A stretch of 64,000 nucleotides of DNA from Pseudomonadota bacterium (GTDB lineage: Bacteria > Desulfobacterota > Desulfovibrionia > Desulfovibrionales > Desulfovibrionaceae): NCBI GenBank assembly GCA_023403845.1, contig JAEYDL010000016.1:1-64000 (forward strand). Direction: 5' to 3'. A program made the translations under genes and the position numbers. The notes below the pieces were generated by a model. It was not told the origin of the DNA. It made no database searches and worked only from the letters and a program-made list of their open reading frames with translations. This document shows, piece after piece, positions 1-8,987 of the stretch. How positions within the stretch are numbered: position 1 is the first letter of the stretch; each line of letters starts with the position of its first letter.

Positions 1-565
1 CTCTGATATGTGTAGAATGACCACGCTTATGAGCCTTGCGTGGCATAGCAAATGTCTTACTCTTGCTATGATTGCCCTTGTACGAGATGGCGAAAAAAGT
101 TTCGTCAGCCTCAATAATGCCGTCAAGGGTAACATCGTCTGCCATATTCTGAAGTGCATCCAAAATCTTGTGTCTCCAAAGGAATGCGGTGTTTCTGTGA
201 ATCCCACAAGCAACAGCAGTCTTACGAATGGATAAGCCATTCATCATACAATCAATGTACTGCTCCCACACGGACAAGTCTTTTCTTGTACCAGACACAA
301 TGGAGTTCGTAGCAATCACGAAGGACTTGCCACAATCCTTACATACATATCGCTGTGTGCCATCTTTACGATGACCATTGCGAACCACATGGATACAGCC
401 ACAAAGAGGGCATACACGACCATTTGCAAAGCGTTCCTTTGCTACGAAATCTTCAATATTCAAAGACTTTACAAAGGCAGGACTTAAAAGCATTGTTTTA
501 AGGCTTTCCTGCTCTGCGACAGTCAACTTACCGATAATATCTAATGCGTCTTTGATAGTAGGCAT
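1..565 (-). CDS. IS1595-family (ISXO2-like) transposase, partial at the window edge
   Basis: The reading frame starts at ATG 565 behind a strong AGGAGGT ribosome-binding site at 574-580 and runs off the window at base 1 without a stop. The N-terminal half has a zinc ribbon (CPLCG near residue 52, then CKDCGKSF about 20 residues later), followed by a helix-turn-helix-like segment (SIRKTAVACGIHRNTAFLWR). The start of the DDE-type catalytic domain follows, with the motif DGIIEADETFF carrying the first catalytic Asp. This order is the ISXO2-like transposase architecture. The closest remembered relatives are in Clostridia, and the AT-rich codon use fits recent transfer. About 190 residues are visible. 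Confidence 0.85.
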   Translation of the reverse strand, partial: MPTIKDALDIIGKLTVAEQESLKTMLLSPAFVKSLNIEDFVAKERFANGRVCPLCGCIHVVRNGHRKDGTQRYVCKDCGKSFVIATNSIVSGTRKDLSVWEQYIDCMMNGLSIRKTAVACGIHRNTAFLWRHKILDALQNMADDVTLDGIIEADETFFAISYKGNHSKSKTFAMPRKAHKRGHSTHIR

Positions 566-653
566 ATCCAATTACCTCCTTCGGTGGTACTGTTTCTTAC
601 TATTATTATACGCTATTTCTCGTCAAAAATCAACCATTTGTTGTGACAGAGCC
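1..653 (-). mobile_element. IS1595-family insertion sequence, right part only
   Basis: The window opens inside an insertion sequence. Its transposase reads on the minus strand, and the element appears to end at about 653, where the outward-reading end begins GGCTCTGTCACAAC, typical of IS1595-type ends. The other end lies outside the window, so the terminal repeat pair and target duplication cannot be confirmed. Base composition is much more AT-rich than the flanking chromosome. It sits directly beside the terminator of a tRNA-Ser gene, a common insertion site that spares function. Confidence 0.75.
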
Positions 654-660
654 ATATCAA

Positions 661-689
661 AAAGAAAAACCCACTGTTTCCAGTGGGTT
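661..689 (-). terminator. Rho-independent terminator of tRNA-Ser
   Basis: A perfect 9-bp stem (arms 668-676 and 681-689, loop of four) is followed on the minus strand by a T-rich run at 661-669. It lies just downstream of the tRNA gene. The IS end is only about 8 bases further on. Confidence 0.85.
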
Positions 690-698
690 AAATTCTAG

Positions 699-791
699 TG
701 GCGGAGAGGGAGGGATTCGAACCCTCGATACAGTGTTACCCGTATACCCGCTTAGCAGGCGAGCGCCTTCGGCCGTCTCGGCCACCTCTCC
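699..791 (-). tRNA. tRNA-Ser (anticodon GCT)
   Basis: The minus strand reads GGAGAGG at the 5' end, which pairs with CCTCTCC before the discriminator G and an encoded CCA. The anticodon loop is CTGCTAA, giving GCT. There is a long class II variable arm and the T arm contains GGTTCGAATC. The length of 93 nt fits serine tRNAs. Confidence 0.95.
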
Positions 792-958
792 TACAGCCCA
801 TTAGTGCTGTCGACGGCTGTATTTAGCTTAACGACATGCTCTTGTCAACCGTAAAATTGCATCCTTTCCCGAATGTGGCAATTCCCCATGTTGGCGGCTT
901 GCGTCCCTGGCCGAGGACCCTCGTCTGTCTCCAATATTACACGGGCCAGGGGACATCG

Positions 959-3355
959 CTACTCAAAGAGACCGGGAATTTCCACCATAAGAGAATAACT
1001 CTTGTCATAACCATCGTAACGATAACGCCCTACTATGCGGTAGCATTGCGCCGTATAGGCGATATTGATGCTCTGGTCATAGGCCTTGCCCAGGGAGCCA
1101 CCCTCTCGCATATTCCGGTAATCATCAATAAAAATGGACCACTCCGGTGTCAGGTTCACGGTAAGCATGTTGTGCACCAGTTCCACGCGGGAAGTCAGAC
1201 CTACGTCCTTCCAGTCGTCATACTTGAATTTATCCCGATAATCATAGTACTTGTCCCGGAAGCTCATACCCGTATAGAGGGAAATCTTATCCTTGTAACG
1301 CAAGTGCAGGTTGTGATCATGCCGGGTGATTTCGCCGTCATAGGGCGAGATGTACGTCTTGGCGTTATAGCCAAGCCAAGGCCACGGATAAATTTCAAAA
1401 TCCGAGAGAATATCCATGAACGGACGCCGAGCATACTCATCGCGATAACGATCACGTTCGGCCTCTTCAAAGTCATATCCGCTTTCGATACGCCAGCGCA
1501 GAAGATCCTCATAAAAAACATTGCGGCGGGCCTCCCGCTTCTCTCCTTCCCCTGACACGCTTACCATTTCACCTTTGCGGGTAATGATATTGGTGATGGA
1601 ATACGTCAGTTCATTGGTAGGCAGGATACGGTCTTCCGTAATATAGAACGGATTTTTCTCCTGATCCACACGCGGCGTGCGGGAATACCGAATCCGCGGC
1701 TGAATCTCGTGTCTGACGGCCGTCCATGCCCGTTTTCCGGCATTTTCTGGAACGATGGCCAGATCGCTTTCCTCATTCAGCTGCCAGACACGGCTGGCCT
1801 CAGTGTATCCCTGAATATCCCAGTCCACCATTGTCCGGGATTCACCGGTTTGACGTGGAGTCATCCCACTGTCCTGATACATGGACCGGGGACTCGTATG
1901 CGCCTTGCGCTCGGTGTTGTAGTATGTCTGGCGCACCCCCATGGTTCCTATAAGGGAACCGTATCCCAGATTGAGGGGCAACGAAAAACGGGGGTACAAT
2001 TCCGAACGCCATCCCGCAGTTCCCTCGGCACGGTACATGTAGGTGGACTGGAATTGAGCTTCGGCTTCCAGCGGAAAGTCCTGGAAAATTCTTCCCTTGT
2101 ACAGGAAAGCGTCAAGCTGCGGCAAACGCTGGACCAGCTGATCCTGACTCCTGGAACGATTTCCGTGGCCCAATGAGGGATCCTGCTCGTAACGGAAACT
2201 GGCGACCACTCCGACACGCTGCCAGTCGTTGGAAAGAAGGGCGGCGCTCACGCGGGTCTGATCATCTTCCTGCAGGTCACGCCCAAACATACGAAACAGG
2301 GTATCGCGAGTTCTGTCAAAGCCTACAGGCCCCTGATTGAACTCCCTCAGATAATCCTGATCCGAGACGTAATCGATGTTGGTCCGATAACGCCACGTTG
2401 AAGCCCCCACATAGCCGTCGGCCATGCCGCGCAACCAGTACCGATCATGATTGGTGCGCGCAGCCGTACTGTCGTCCAGACGTCCCATACCTGGAGAGTC
2501 TACCCGATCCCGGTCATAGATGCCGGTTGCGGCAAGCCATGTTTTCTGACCCGTAAACTCATGAGCTCTGTATTCAAGGCTGAGCATCGGCCCGACCTTC
2601 GTCATCAGGCCGCCGTAGATGGTCATATCCCGGCTCTCGTCAATAGCCCAAAAATAGGGCTGCGTGTAGTAAAATCCACGTTTTTCGCTGATGCCGTAAT
2701 CAGGTATGAGCAGACCCGACTGACGAGTGGTCTTGGCAGGCAAGATCATGAAAGGACTATACAGAACGCCCGTATTCTTGATGTCAAAGGAGGAATGAAA
2801 AAGCTGCGCATAACCATCTATTTCTACGACTGCCTGTTCGGCGTTCATGGACCATGCCGGATTGGGGCCGTCACAGGTGGTTACCTTGGCCTTGTTAAAG
2901 GTATATCGGTCGCCCCAGTGCTTGACGATACGGGACCCGGAAAAATAAATATGCGGCCCCTCCATGAAAACATGACCGTTGGTCAGCCATCCCGTTTTGG
3001 AACGCAGATCAAACTCGGCCTCGTCGGCATTGATATCGTCACGCCCCATGCGCACGAAAACATTGCCGCGCAGATACACCCAATTGGTAGTCGAATAGTA
3101 GCGCGCAAAATCGGCCTTCAAGATGTCGTCGCCGCGTCTCAAAACCACGCCGCCTTCAGCCTCCACGATGGTATTGTCTCCGAGCGTGTTCAGCTTGTCG
3201 GCCTCAAGGTTCCACATGGTGTTGGCCGCTTCCTCGTCAGGCAGCTTCAGCGTTTCGGAACTGGCCAGCGCTACACCGCTCACCCCCAGCACAAACAGAA
3301 AGACAGCAAGGCAACAAGAAAACACGAACCGAAAAGGGGTGATGGATATGGACAC
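959..3355 (-). CDS. lptD: LPS-assembly outer membrane protein LptD
   Basis: Outer membrane beta-barrel that, with LptE, inserts lipopolysaccharide into the outer leaflet. A signal peptide (hydrophobic core FVFSCCLAVFLFVLGV, then ALA|SS) precedes an OstA/LptA-like beta-jellyroll (residues about 40-160: LEADKLNTLGDNTIVEAEG, WVYLRGNVFVRMG). A long barrel domain rich in alternating aromatic residues ends in PGLFE. Cysteines occur after the jellyroll (TTCDGPN) and near the C-terminus (TAQCYRI), as expected for disulfides between domains. I prefer the GTG start at 3355, with AGGAAG six bases upstream, over an in-frame GTG at 3391 that has no ribosome-binding site. About 798 residues, normal for the family. 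It is monocistronic, with alr read away from it. Confidence 0.9.
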   Translation of the reverse strand: MSISITPFRFVFSCCLAVFLFVLGVSGVALASSETLKLPDEEAANTMWNLEADKLNTLGDNTIVEAEGGVVLRRGDDILKADFARYYSTTNWVYLRGNVFVRMGRDDINADEAEFDLRSKTGWLTNGHVFMEGPHIYFSGSRIVKHWGDRYTFNKAKVTTCDGPNPAWSMNAEQAVVEIDGYAQLFHSSFDIKNTGVLYSPFMILPAKTTRQSGLLIPDYGISEKRGFYYTQPYFWAIDESRDMTIYGGLMTKVGPMLSLEYRAHEFTGQKTWLAATGIYDRDRVDSPGMGRLDDSTAARTNHDRYWLRGMADGYVGASTWRYRTNIDYVSDQDYLREFNQGPVGFDRTRDTLFRMFGRDLQEDDQTRVSAALLSNDWQRVGVVASFRYEQDPSLGHGNRSRSQDQLVQRLPQLDAFLYKGRIFQDFPLEAEAQFQSTYMYRAEGTAGWRSELYPRFSLPLNLGYGSLIGTMGVRQTYYNTERKAHTSPRSMYQDSGMTPRQTGESRTMVDWDIQGYTEASRVWQLNEESDLAIVPENAGKRAWTAVRHEIQPRIRYSRTPRVDQEKNPFYITEDRILPTNELTYSITNIITRKGEMVSVSGEGEKREARRNVFYEDLLRWRIESGYDFEEAERDRYRDEYARRPFMDILSDFEIYPWPWLGYNAKTYISPYDGEITRHDHNLHLRYKDKISLYTGMSFRDKYYDYRDKFKYDDWKDVGLTSRVELVHNMLTVNLTPEWSIFIDDYRNMREGGSLGKAYDQSINIAYTAQCYRIVGRYRYDGYDKSYSLMVEIPGLFE

Positions 3356-3830
3356 AGCAAACTTCCTGTTGCATCCGCGGGACGGACGCACTATAAAAAT
3401 GCCCCGTTCAGGGGAGCGTTTTACGGAGGAATTTCTTGCAGCCCGAAGGCGGCGACTTTGGCGGAAAGGACTCTAGCGTATTTTCAAAACAAAAAAAAGC
3501 GCTTCAAAGGACAAATCGATCAGCGATTTTATCCCCCGAGCGATACAGGCACCCATGCCGCAAGCCTTTCGAGGAAACACAACAGCCTCACCGTCCCCGT
3601 CCCTCCGGCCATTTCCCGATAACGCCAATCTGCATGCTGAAGAAGCTCCGGGACATTCCCCATGCAATCTGCCCGTACCTTCTCAACATTTCAAGAACAC
3701 GACTCCGCACAGACCGAAGGGCAACCGGACAACAGCCTTTTTTAATCGGAGCCGGAACAGACAACCGGACACATCGGCAATTTTTGTTCATTCTCTGTCT
3801 TCAGACCACGATCTACCAGTGGGAGGATCC
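3356..3830. other. Intergenic region between divergent lptD and alr
   Basis: This 475-base stretch must hold the promoters of both divergent genes. Open frames here are short antisense or out-of-frame runs with no recognisable protein content. I see no RNA gene or clear hairpin. Confidence 0.5.
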
Positions 3831-4970
3831 ATGTTTCTCAGCAGTGCCCTGATCACCATCCATCTGGAAAATCTGCGACATAATGTGCGTACGCTTCTCG
3901 GAAGGCACCCTCTTCTGATGCCGGTCATCAAGGCCGACGCCTATGGGCATGGGGTCGTCCCAGTAGCTCGTGTCCTCGCAGAAGAGGGAATCGCCCATAT
4001 GGCAGTGGGATCGGTAGGCGAAGGCGCCCTGCTCCGTCAGGAAGGGCATGGAGCCTTCCTGCTTGCTCTTCTGGGCCTCGCCCGCGAAGAAGATGCGGCG
4101 ATGGCCGCCAGCTACGGCATCACGCCGCTCATCCATAATCGAGAGGGACTCAAGAAGCTATTGTTTCAAAGCCATCTTTCGGGCAGACAAGCCCCACAGG
4201 GCGTAGCCATCAAGTTCGACACGGGGATGGCCAGACTTGGTTTCATGGTGGAAGAAGCTGCAGAACTGGCCGATTATCTGCGTACTCTGCCGGAAGTAAA
4301 ACCCGTGCTGGTCATGTCTCACCTTGCGGCATCAGACGATCCGGCACTGGATGACTTTACCCATGAGCAGGCCCGGCGCTTTCAGCAGGCCGTCGAAGCC
4401 ATGCGGGCCGTATTCCCGGATATCAAGACCTCCCTCACGAATTCCCCCGGCCTGCTTGCCTGGCCAAGTTATGCCGGAGATCTGGCCCGCCCCGGTGTGA
4501 CCCTGTACGGCGCCAACCCTCTGCATGGAACGGATAGGGCCAGACTGGGGACAGGGCTTCTGCCGGTCATGGAAATGACCGCCCCCGTCCTGTCGGTGCA
4601 TCCAGTACCCAAAGGGGCTTCCGTCAGCTACGGATGCCTTTTCCATGCACAGAGCGACCTCCGCGTCGCTGTAGTTGGAGCAGGTTATGCCGACGGGTAC
4701 CCCAGAGCCCTGTCCATGCGCGGTTCCGTACTTATTCGCGGGCAACGGGCCCCCATTCTCGGACGTATCTGCATGCAGATGTGCATTGCGGACGTAACGC
4801 ACATCTCTGATGTTGCGCCGGGTGACACGGCCTATCTGCTTGGAGGTTCCGGTCCTCAGGCCATCAGACCGGAAGAGCTGGCCGAATGGTGGGGAACCAT
4901 CCCTTATGAGGTATTCTGTTCCCTTGGAAGAAACAGTCGGGTCAGCGAAAAAAAATTCAGCAAAATCTGA
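3831..4970 (+). CDS. alr: Alanine racemase
   Basis: PLP-dependent enzyme interconverting L- and D-alanine to supply D-Ala for peptidoglycan. The cofactor lysine is K34 in VIKADAYGHG. The N-terminal TIM-barrel continues with KFDTGMARLGF and MSHLA. The C-terminal beta domain carries the catalytic tyrosine segment VSYGCLFHA, then GYADGYPRALS and GRICMQMCIADVT. Of several in-frame starts, ATG 3831 is chosen because GGGAGG lies just upstream and the family N-terminus aligns here. 379 residues is typical. A terminator follows, so it is probably transcribed alone. Confidence 0.93.
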   Translation: MFLSSALITIHLENLRHNVRTLLGRHPLLMPVIKADAYGHGVVPVARVLAEEGIAHMAVGSVGEGALLRQEGHGAFLLALLGLAREEDAAMAASYGITPLIHNREGLKKLLFQSHLSGRQAPQGVAIKFDTGMARLGFMVEEAAELADYLRTLPEVKPVLVMSHLAASDDPALDDFTHEQARRFQQAVEAMRAVFPDIKTSLTNSPGLLAWPSYAGDLARPGVTLYGANPLHGTDRARLGTGLLPVMEMTAPVLSVHPVPKGASVSYGCLFHAQSDLRVAVVGAGYADGYPRALSMRGSVLIRGQRAPILGRICMQMCIADVTHISDVAPGDTAYLLGGSGPQAIRPEELAEWWGTIPYEVFCSLGRNSRVSEKKFSKI

Positions 4971-4995
4971 TATACTGCACAGCATTCTCTCTTCA

Positions 4996-5035
4996 AAACG
5001 GCTCTTCTTCGTTACGAAGAAGAGCCGTTTCTTTC
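4996..5035 (+). terminator. Strong hairpin terminator after alr
   Basis: A perfect 16-bp stem (AAACGGCTCTTCTTCG and its complement, loop of three) ends in TTT followed by CTTTC. It lies 25 bases after the alr stop. The symmetric A and T flanks could also stop transcription from the opposite strand. Confidence 0.85.
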
Positions 5036-5289
5036 AGCAGAAAAACGACTGTCAGCGACCTGAAGCGGCATATGTCATGACCCCAGCCGTCCACACATGA
5101 AGAAACGTATCCACCAGTGTCCCGCTTTTTCTTCTCGAATCAGCCGCCGACATCGCAGCAGGATGACTGGTCATCCGACTTCTCTCGTCTTTCAAGAAGC
5201 CGGCGCCATAAATTTGAACCGGCAAGCGGACCATGTCCACCTGCCGGTTCGGTAAGCTTCACAGATAGTTCAATATGAAGGGTGTGGGC

Positions 5290-6690
5290 TTATACCAGAG
5301 AGAAGCCCAGGATATCCCATACCGGAATAAGCGCAAATACGACAACAATGGGAATAATCACGGAGGTCATGCAGATGTCCGGGTAGGATTCCTTATGCGA
5401 CAGACCGCAAATGGCCAGAAGCGTAATGACCGCGCCGTTGTGGGGCAAGGTATCAAGGCCGCCGGAAGCCATGGCCGCCACACGATGGAGCATGCCGGGG
5501 TCGATACCGGCCTGCTGGGCAATTTCCATGAAGTGGCTTCCCATGGCCTCAAGGGCGATGGACATGCCGCCGGATGCGGAACCGGAAATACCAGCAAGGA
5601 TATTCACCATGATGGCTTCAGAAAAGAGGGGATGACCGCCTCCGATACCCATCAGGAAATCACGCACGGCGGCAAAACCCGGTAACGAACTCACGATATT
5701 GCCGTAACCTGTCTCAGAAGCCGTATTCATGATTGCCAGCAAGGAGCCAATGGTGCCGCCGTTGATGGCGGCGACCAGATTCCGCCGAACGCGGAACTGG
5801 CGATTGGAGATTACCACGGCAAGAATAGTACCAACGATCAGAGCCACAATCAGAGCCCAGGTAGGACCAGGAACAGTTGCCGAAGCCAGGGGATATTTGG
5901 CGGCAACGGCCATCACGCTGGGATCCCAGGTCTTGAACACCTGCGTCAACACGAAGTTGAGAACCAGAACGACGAGAAGGGGCAGGAAAGCCAGTCCAGC
6001 ATTAACGTCCGGGATATCATTTTCGATAGTCGGAGCCGCATGGCGCGTATCCGGACGTCCGTAACCTTCTCCGGCAGCAAGCATCTTTCTCTTATGCCAT
6101 TCGAGCCACAGCAGAGACAAACCATAAATCAGGATTGCACCCGTGATGCCAAAACCGGGAGCGGCATAAGCATCCGTTCCAAAATATTTGGTGGGAATAA
6201 GATTCTGAATCTGCGGGCTGCCGGGAAGCGCGGTCATGGTGCAGGCAAAGGCGCCCAGCGCAATGCAGCCAGGAATGAGCCGCCGCGGCGTTCCGGATTC
6301 CATAAACAGAGAATTGGCAAACGGATAAACAGCAAAGGCAATGACGAACATGGAAACACCGCCGTATGCCAAAAGCGTCGAAGCCAGAATGATGGCAAGA
6401 ATGGCCCGGCTGGGACCGAGCTTCAGCACGACCCATTTGGCGATGGAACGAGCCATGCCGCTGTCTTCCATAACCTTGCCAAATACGGCGCCGAGCATGA
6501 ACAGGGGGAAGAAGTTCTTGACGTATGCACCGGCAGAACTCATGAAGATTTCCGAGTACATGGGCAGAACATCGTAACCCGCAGTGAGGGCGGCCAACAT
6601 GGCACAGAACGGTGCAAACAGGATGACGGAAAGTCCGCGGTAGGCAATCAGCATCAACAGAACAAGAGAAATCAGAATACCAATAACCAT
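5290..6690 (-). CDS. GntP-family permease (gluconate/hydroxybutyrate type)
   Basis: Inner-membrane carrier of about 12 predicted helices belonging to the GntP gluconate:H+ symporter family. The start at ATG 6690 has GGAGGGG just upstream, and a hydrophobic helix begins at once (MVIGILISLVLLMLIAYRGL). Conserved family features include GKVMEDSGMARSIA, a glycine-rich TM segment with GGVSMFVIAFAVYPFA, TALPGSPQIQNLIP, and the C-terminal ASGGLDTLPHNGAVITLL. The last motif is shared with D-beta-hydroxybutyrate permeases, so an organic acid other than gluconate is likely. 466 residues is normal. An array of three 16-bp dyad repeats lies about 410-470 bases upstream. The substrate is not decided by the sequence. 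Confidence 0.85.
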   Translation of the reverse strand: MVIGILISLVLLMLIAYRGLSVILFAPFCAMLAALTAGYDVLPMYSEIFMSSAGAYVKNFFPLFMLGAVFGKVMEDSGMARSIAKWVVLKLGPSRAILAIILASTLLAYGGVSMFVIAFAVYPFANSLFMESGTPRRLIPGCIALGAFACTMTALPGSPQIQNLIPTKYFGTDAYAAPGFGITGAILIYGLSLLWLEWHKRKMLAAGEGYGRPDTRHAAPTIENDIPDVNAGLAFLPLLVVLVLNFVLTQVFKTWDPSVMAVAAKYPLASATVPGPTWALIVALIVGTILAVVISNRQFRVRRNLVAAINGGTIGSLLAIMNTASETGYGNIVSSLPGFAAVRDFLMGIGGGHPLFSEAIMVNILAGISGSASGGMSIALEAMGSHFMEIAQQAGIDPGMLHRVAAMASGGLDTLPHNGAVITLLAICGLSHKESYPDICMTSVIIPIVVVFALIPVWDILGFSLV

Positions 6691-7103
6691 AAAAATATCC
6701 CCTCCTAAAACTAAAAACGCTTCATGCACATATTGAGGAGCCTCTTCCTCAATAACGAATTGGCCCGACGGCATTTGGGCAGCAAAAAATGCGACTCGCG
6801 CCGCATCTCGAATATGCCGTGGATTCGCCAACAGTACGGCTTGCAAGCCGATCCAGACGTGACGCCTCCTTACGATTTTGTTGTTTCAAATCAGGGCACT
6901 CCACACAGTCCGATGCCGTCCGTAATCTCCCCGGGCGGCATCATGGCAATCTCTTTAGCAATAACCATACCAAAATCTACATCCCTCATCGAAAAAATTT
7001 ATCTTGCGTCTTCCGTCCAGTCGATATGAATATAATGAAGCATAATTGTAACAAAAAAGAACAAATAAGTTCCCCTTGCGATATATCGTTCAAGAATGTT
7101 TAT

Positions 7104-7163
7104 GATGCTATTTTACATCAGTAAATTGATGCAAAACAGCATCATTTGTTGCAAAATCACATC
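7104..7163. promoter_or_regulatory. Three 16-bp dyad repeats, possible regulator binding array
   Basis: Units at 7104-7119 (GATGCTATTTTACATC), 7128-7143 (GATGCAAAACAGCATC) and 7148-7163 (GTTGCAAAATCACATC) share the form GATG-N8-CATC. They are spaced 24 and 20 bases apart, about two helical turns. They lie upstream of the GntP-type permease on the minus strand. I infer operators or activator sites; no regulator gene is adjacent. Confidence 0.45.
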
Positions 7164-7449
7164 ATGTACCCAGATTTTCCTTCCTGAATAATATATTGTT
7201 TTAACCTGTTTTTTTATCAACAGGACCTCTAGAATCAATCCGGGCCACCTTGCAAAAAAATATGTGCAGGATCGTGCGTCTCAACTTTGCAATTTCCAGC
7301 AGTCAAAAACTGAAACTGATAATGAACTGTCAGCCTCCATCTCAGCCTTCTGAAACCGCCTGAAAGAGAAAGCAGGAACAATGATCTCCGTGGCTCATCT
7401 TTTCTGCCCGAGGCCAGCCCCGTTCTTCTCGACAGGCAAGACAGCGGGG

Positions 7450-7510
7450 ATACAGATAATGCAGGACACGTTTATTCCCCTGAAAAGGACGTGTCCTGCA
7501 TTATCTGTAT
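7450..7510. repeat. Perfect 22-bp inverted repeat with 17-base loop
   Basis: Arms at 7450-7471 and 7489-7510 are exact reverse complements (ATACAGATAATGCAGGACAC plus GT), separated by 17 bases. No T-run follows on the plus strand beyond TTCGAATTTTT, and no gene is close upstream. It could be a terminator, an attenuator, a small-RNA hairpin or the relic of a mobile element. Confidence 0.7.
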
Positions 7511-7874
7511 TCGAATTTTTGCCACGCTGCACAACCAAACTTTCCAGCCTTCAAAGACACCCCGGAAACATGCCCACGCAAATATCATTTCTCCTGTGCA
7601 ACGGATCTGACCCAGTTCCACTCATGGAAAAAGACGTTCATGGCACCCCGCGCCTGGTTCCCCATCCAGGGGAGAAGGGAGACTTGCAGCAAGTTCAACC
7701 TGGTTGGCTTCTCTGCCCATAAAAAACGAGGACATTCGGGAAATGCCCAAATGCCCTCGCAGATTCCGGACGAAACATAGCGCTCATAACGCCCGGCGAA
7801 AAAATATATTTTTATCATGAGCGCTACAGCAACGCTCCATTGGTAAACAAAATACCTCAGCCAGACTCGGAAAG

Positions 7875-8987
7875 CTAGCGGCAGGAAACGTACCCGCCCT
7901 TCACGCCGCGCGGACTAAGCACTATCTGCCACAACTGAATATCCCGCGCTCTAAATGCGGCGGCGCAGCTCAACAGATAATAATCATACATGCGACGGAT
8001 GCGCTCAGTACAATGGAACGTGCCATCTGCGAATCCCTGTTCAAAACGCCGGTGCCAGGCCATCAGCGTCTTATCATAGTCAGCGCCGAAGTTGTGCCAG
8101 TCTTCCAAGATATACTGCCCCATAATGGCCTTCGTAATGCTTGTCGGGGAAGGCAAGACCCCATTGGGGAAAATATACTTGCTGATCCACGGATCAGCAC
8201 CGGCCTTCTGGACGCTGCTGCCGATAGTATGCAGCAGAAACAGTCCGTCATCATCCAGCAAGCGACGCGTCGTCTCGACATAGGTCCGATAGTTCTTTCG
8301 CCCCACATGCTCGAACATGCCGACGGAAACGATCCGGTTGAACCGGCCAGTCAATGAACGGTAGTCTTCCAGCAGCCACTCAACCTTGTGCTCCGTGTCA
8401 TGTTCCCTGGCATAGGCAATCTGTTCCGTGGACACCGAAATTCCTGTGACCTTCGCCTTGTACTTATCCGCCATATAGCGGGCCAGCCCCCCCCAGCCAC
8501 AGCCGATATCCAGTACGGTCATCCCCTCACGCAGCTGCAGCTTCCGGCAAATCAGCTCCATCTTGCTGGTTTCCGCCTCATCAAGGGAAGAGGCGTCTTT
8601 CCAATAACCGCAGCTGTAGTTCATGGTCGGTCCCAGCATGCAGGCAAACATGTCGTTGCTGAAATTGTAATGCTGTTCCGCCACCATGGAGGCACGACTC
8701 ACACTCTGAAGATTGAACAAAGTCTGACAGAGCGCCAGCAGATACGAAGGGAGGTTGTTCTTGAGCCTGTCTTCGAGCCGTGCCCGGATGGCCTTACAAA
8801 ACATGACGTCTAGAGCAGCGCAATCCCACCAGCCTTCCATGTAGGCTTCCCCGGCGCCAAGCGTGCCCTGCCTCATCACACGGGAGTACAGATTCTCATT
8901 GTGCACCTGGATATCCCACGGCCTGTCTCCCCCGATGCGAATATCTGCCTCCGCCAGCATAGAAGAAATAAAAGATTTAGCGTCCAT
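7875..8987 (-). CDS. cfa: Cyclopropane-fatty-acyl-phospholipid synthase
   Basis: SAM-dependent enzyme that adds a methylene bridge to cis double bonds of membrane phospholipid acyl chains. The N-terminal lipid-binding region (residues 1-110) includes GTLGAGEAYMEGWWDC. The Rossmann methyltransferase fold follows, with AEQHYNFSNDMF, NYSCGYWKDASSLDEAE, the SAM loop VLDIGCGWGGLARYMA, and downstream GMFEHVGRKNY and IGSSVQ. ATG 8987 is chosen (GGTGG upstream, family N-terminus); the open frame extends 38 codons further without support. 370 residues, close to E. coli Cfa (382). It is probably a single-gene unit. Confidence 0.92.
   Translation of the reverse strand: MDAKSFISSMLAEADIRIGGDRPWDIQVHNENLYSRVMRQGTLGAGEAYMEGWWDCAALDVMFCKAIRARLEDRLKNNLPSYLLALCQTLFNLQSVSRASMVAEQHYNFSNDMFACMLGPTMNYSCGYWKDASSLDEAETSKMELICRKLQLREGMTVLDIGCGWGGLARYMADKYKAKVTGISVSTEQIAYAREHDTEHKVEWLLEDYRSLTGRFNRIVSVGMFEHVGRKNYRTYVETTRRLLDDDGLFLLHTIGSSVQKAGADPWISKYIFPNGVLPSPTSITKAIMGQYILEDWHNFGADYDKTLMAWHRRFEQGFADGTFHCTERIRRMYDYYLLSCAAAFRARDIQLWQIVLSPRGVKGGYVSCR

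Larger units (their letters stand above)
6691..7874. other. Long intergenic region with repeat array and perfect inverted repeat
   Basis: About 1.2 kb between cfa and the GntP-type permease, with no credible gene. It holds three GATG-N8-CATC repeats at 7104-7163 and a perfect 22-bp inverted repeat at 7450-7510, listed separately. The stretch around 6970-7200 is AT-rich. The small open frames here lack ribosome-binding sites and family resemblance. Confidence 0.6.

Noticed and set aside
2447..3622. 391-codon plus-strand frame over lptD
   Set aside because: Antisense to lptD, with no ribosome-binding site and no protein family.
6700..7260. Sigma-54 promoter for the GntP-type permease
   Set aside because: No GG-N10-GC element with good match was found on the minus strand between the repeats and the start codon.
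7585..7818. 77-residue minus-strand frame
   Set aside because: No ribosome-binding site, no homologous motif, and low likelihood by composition.
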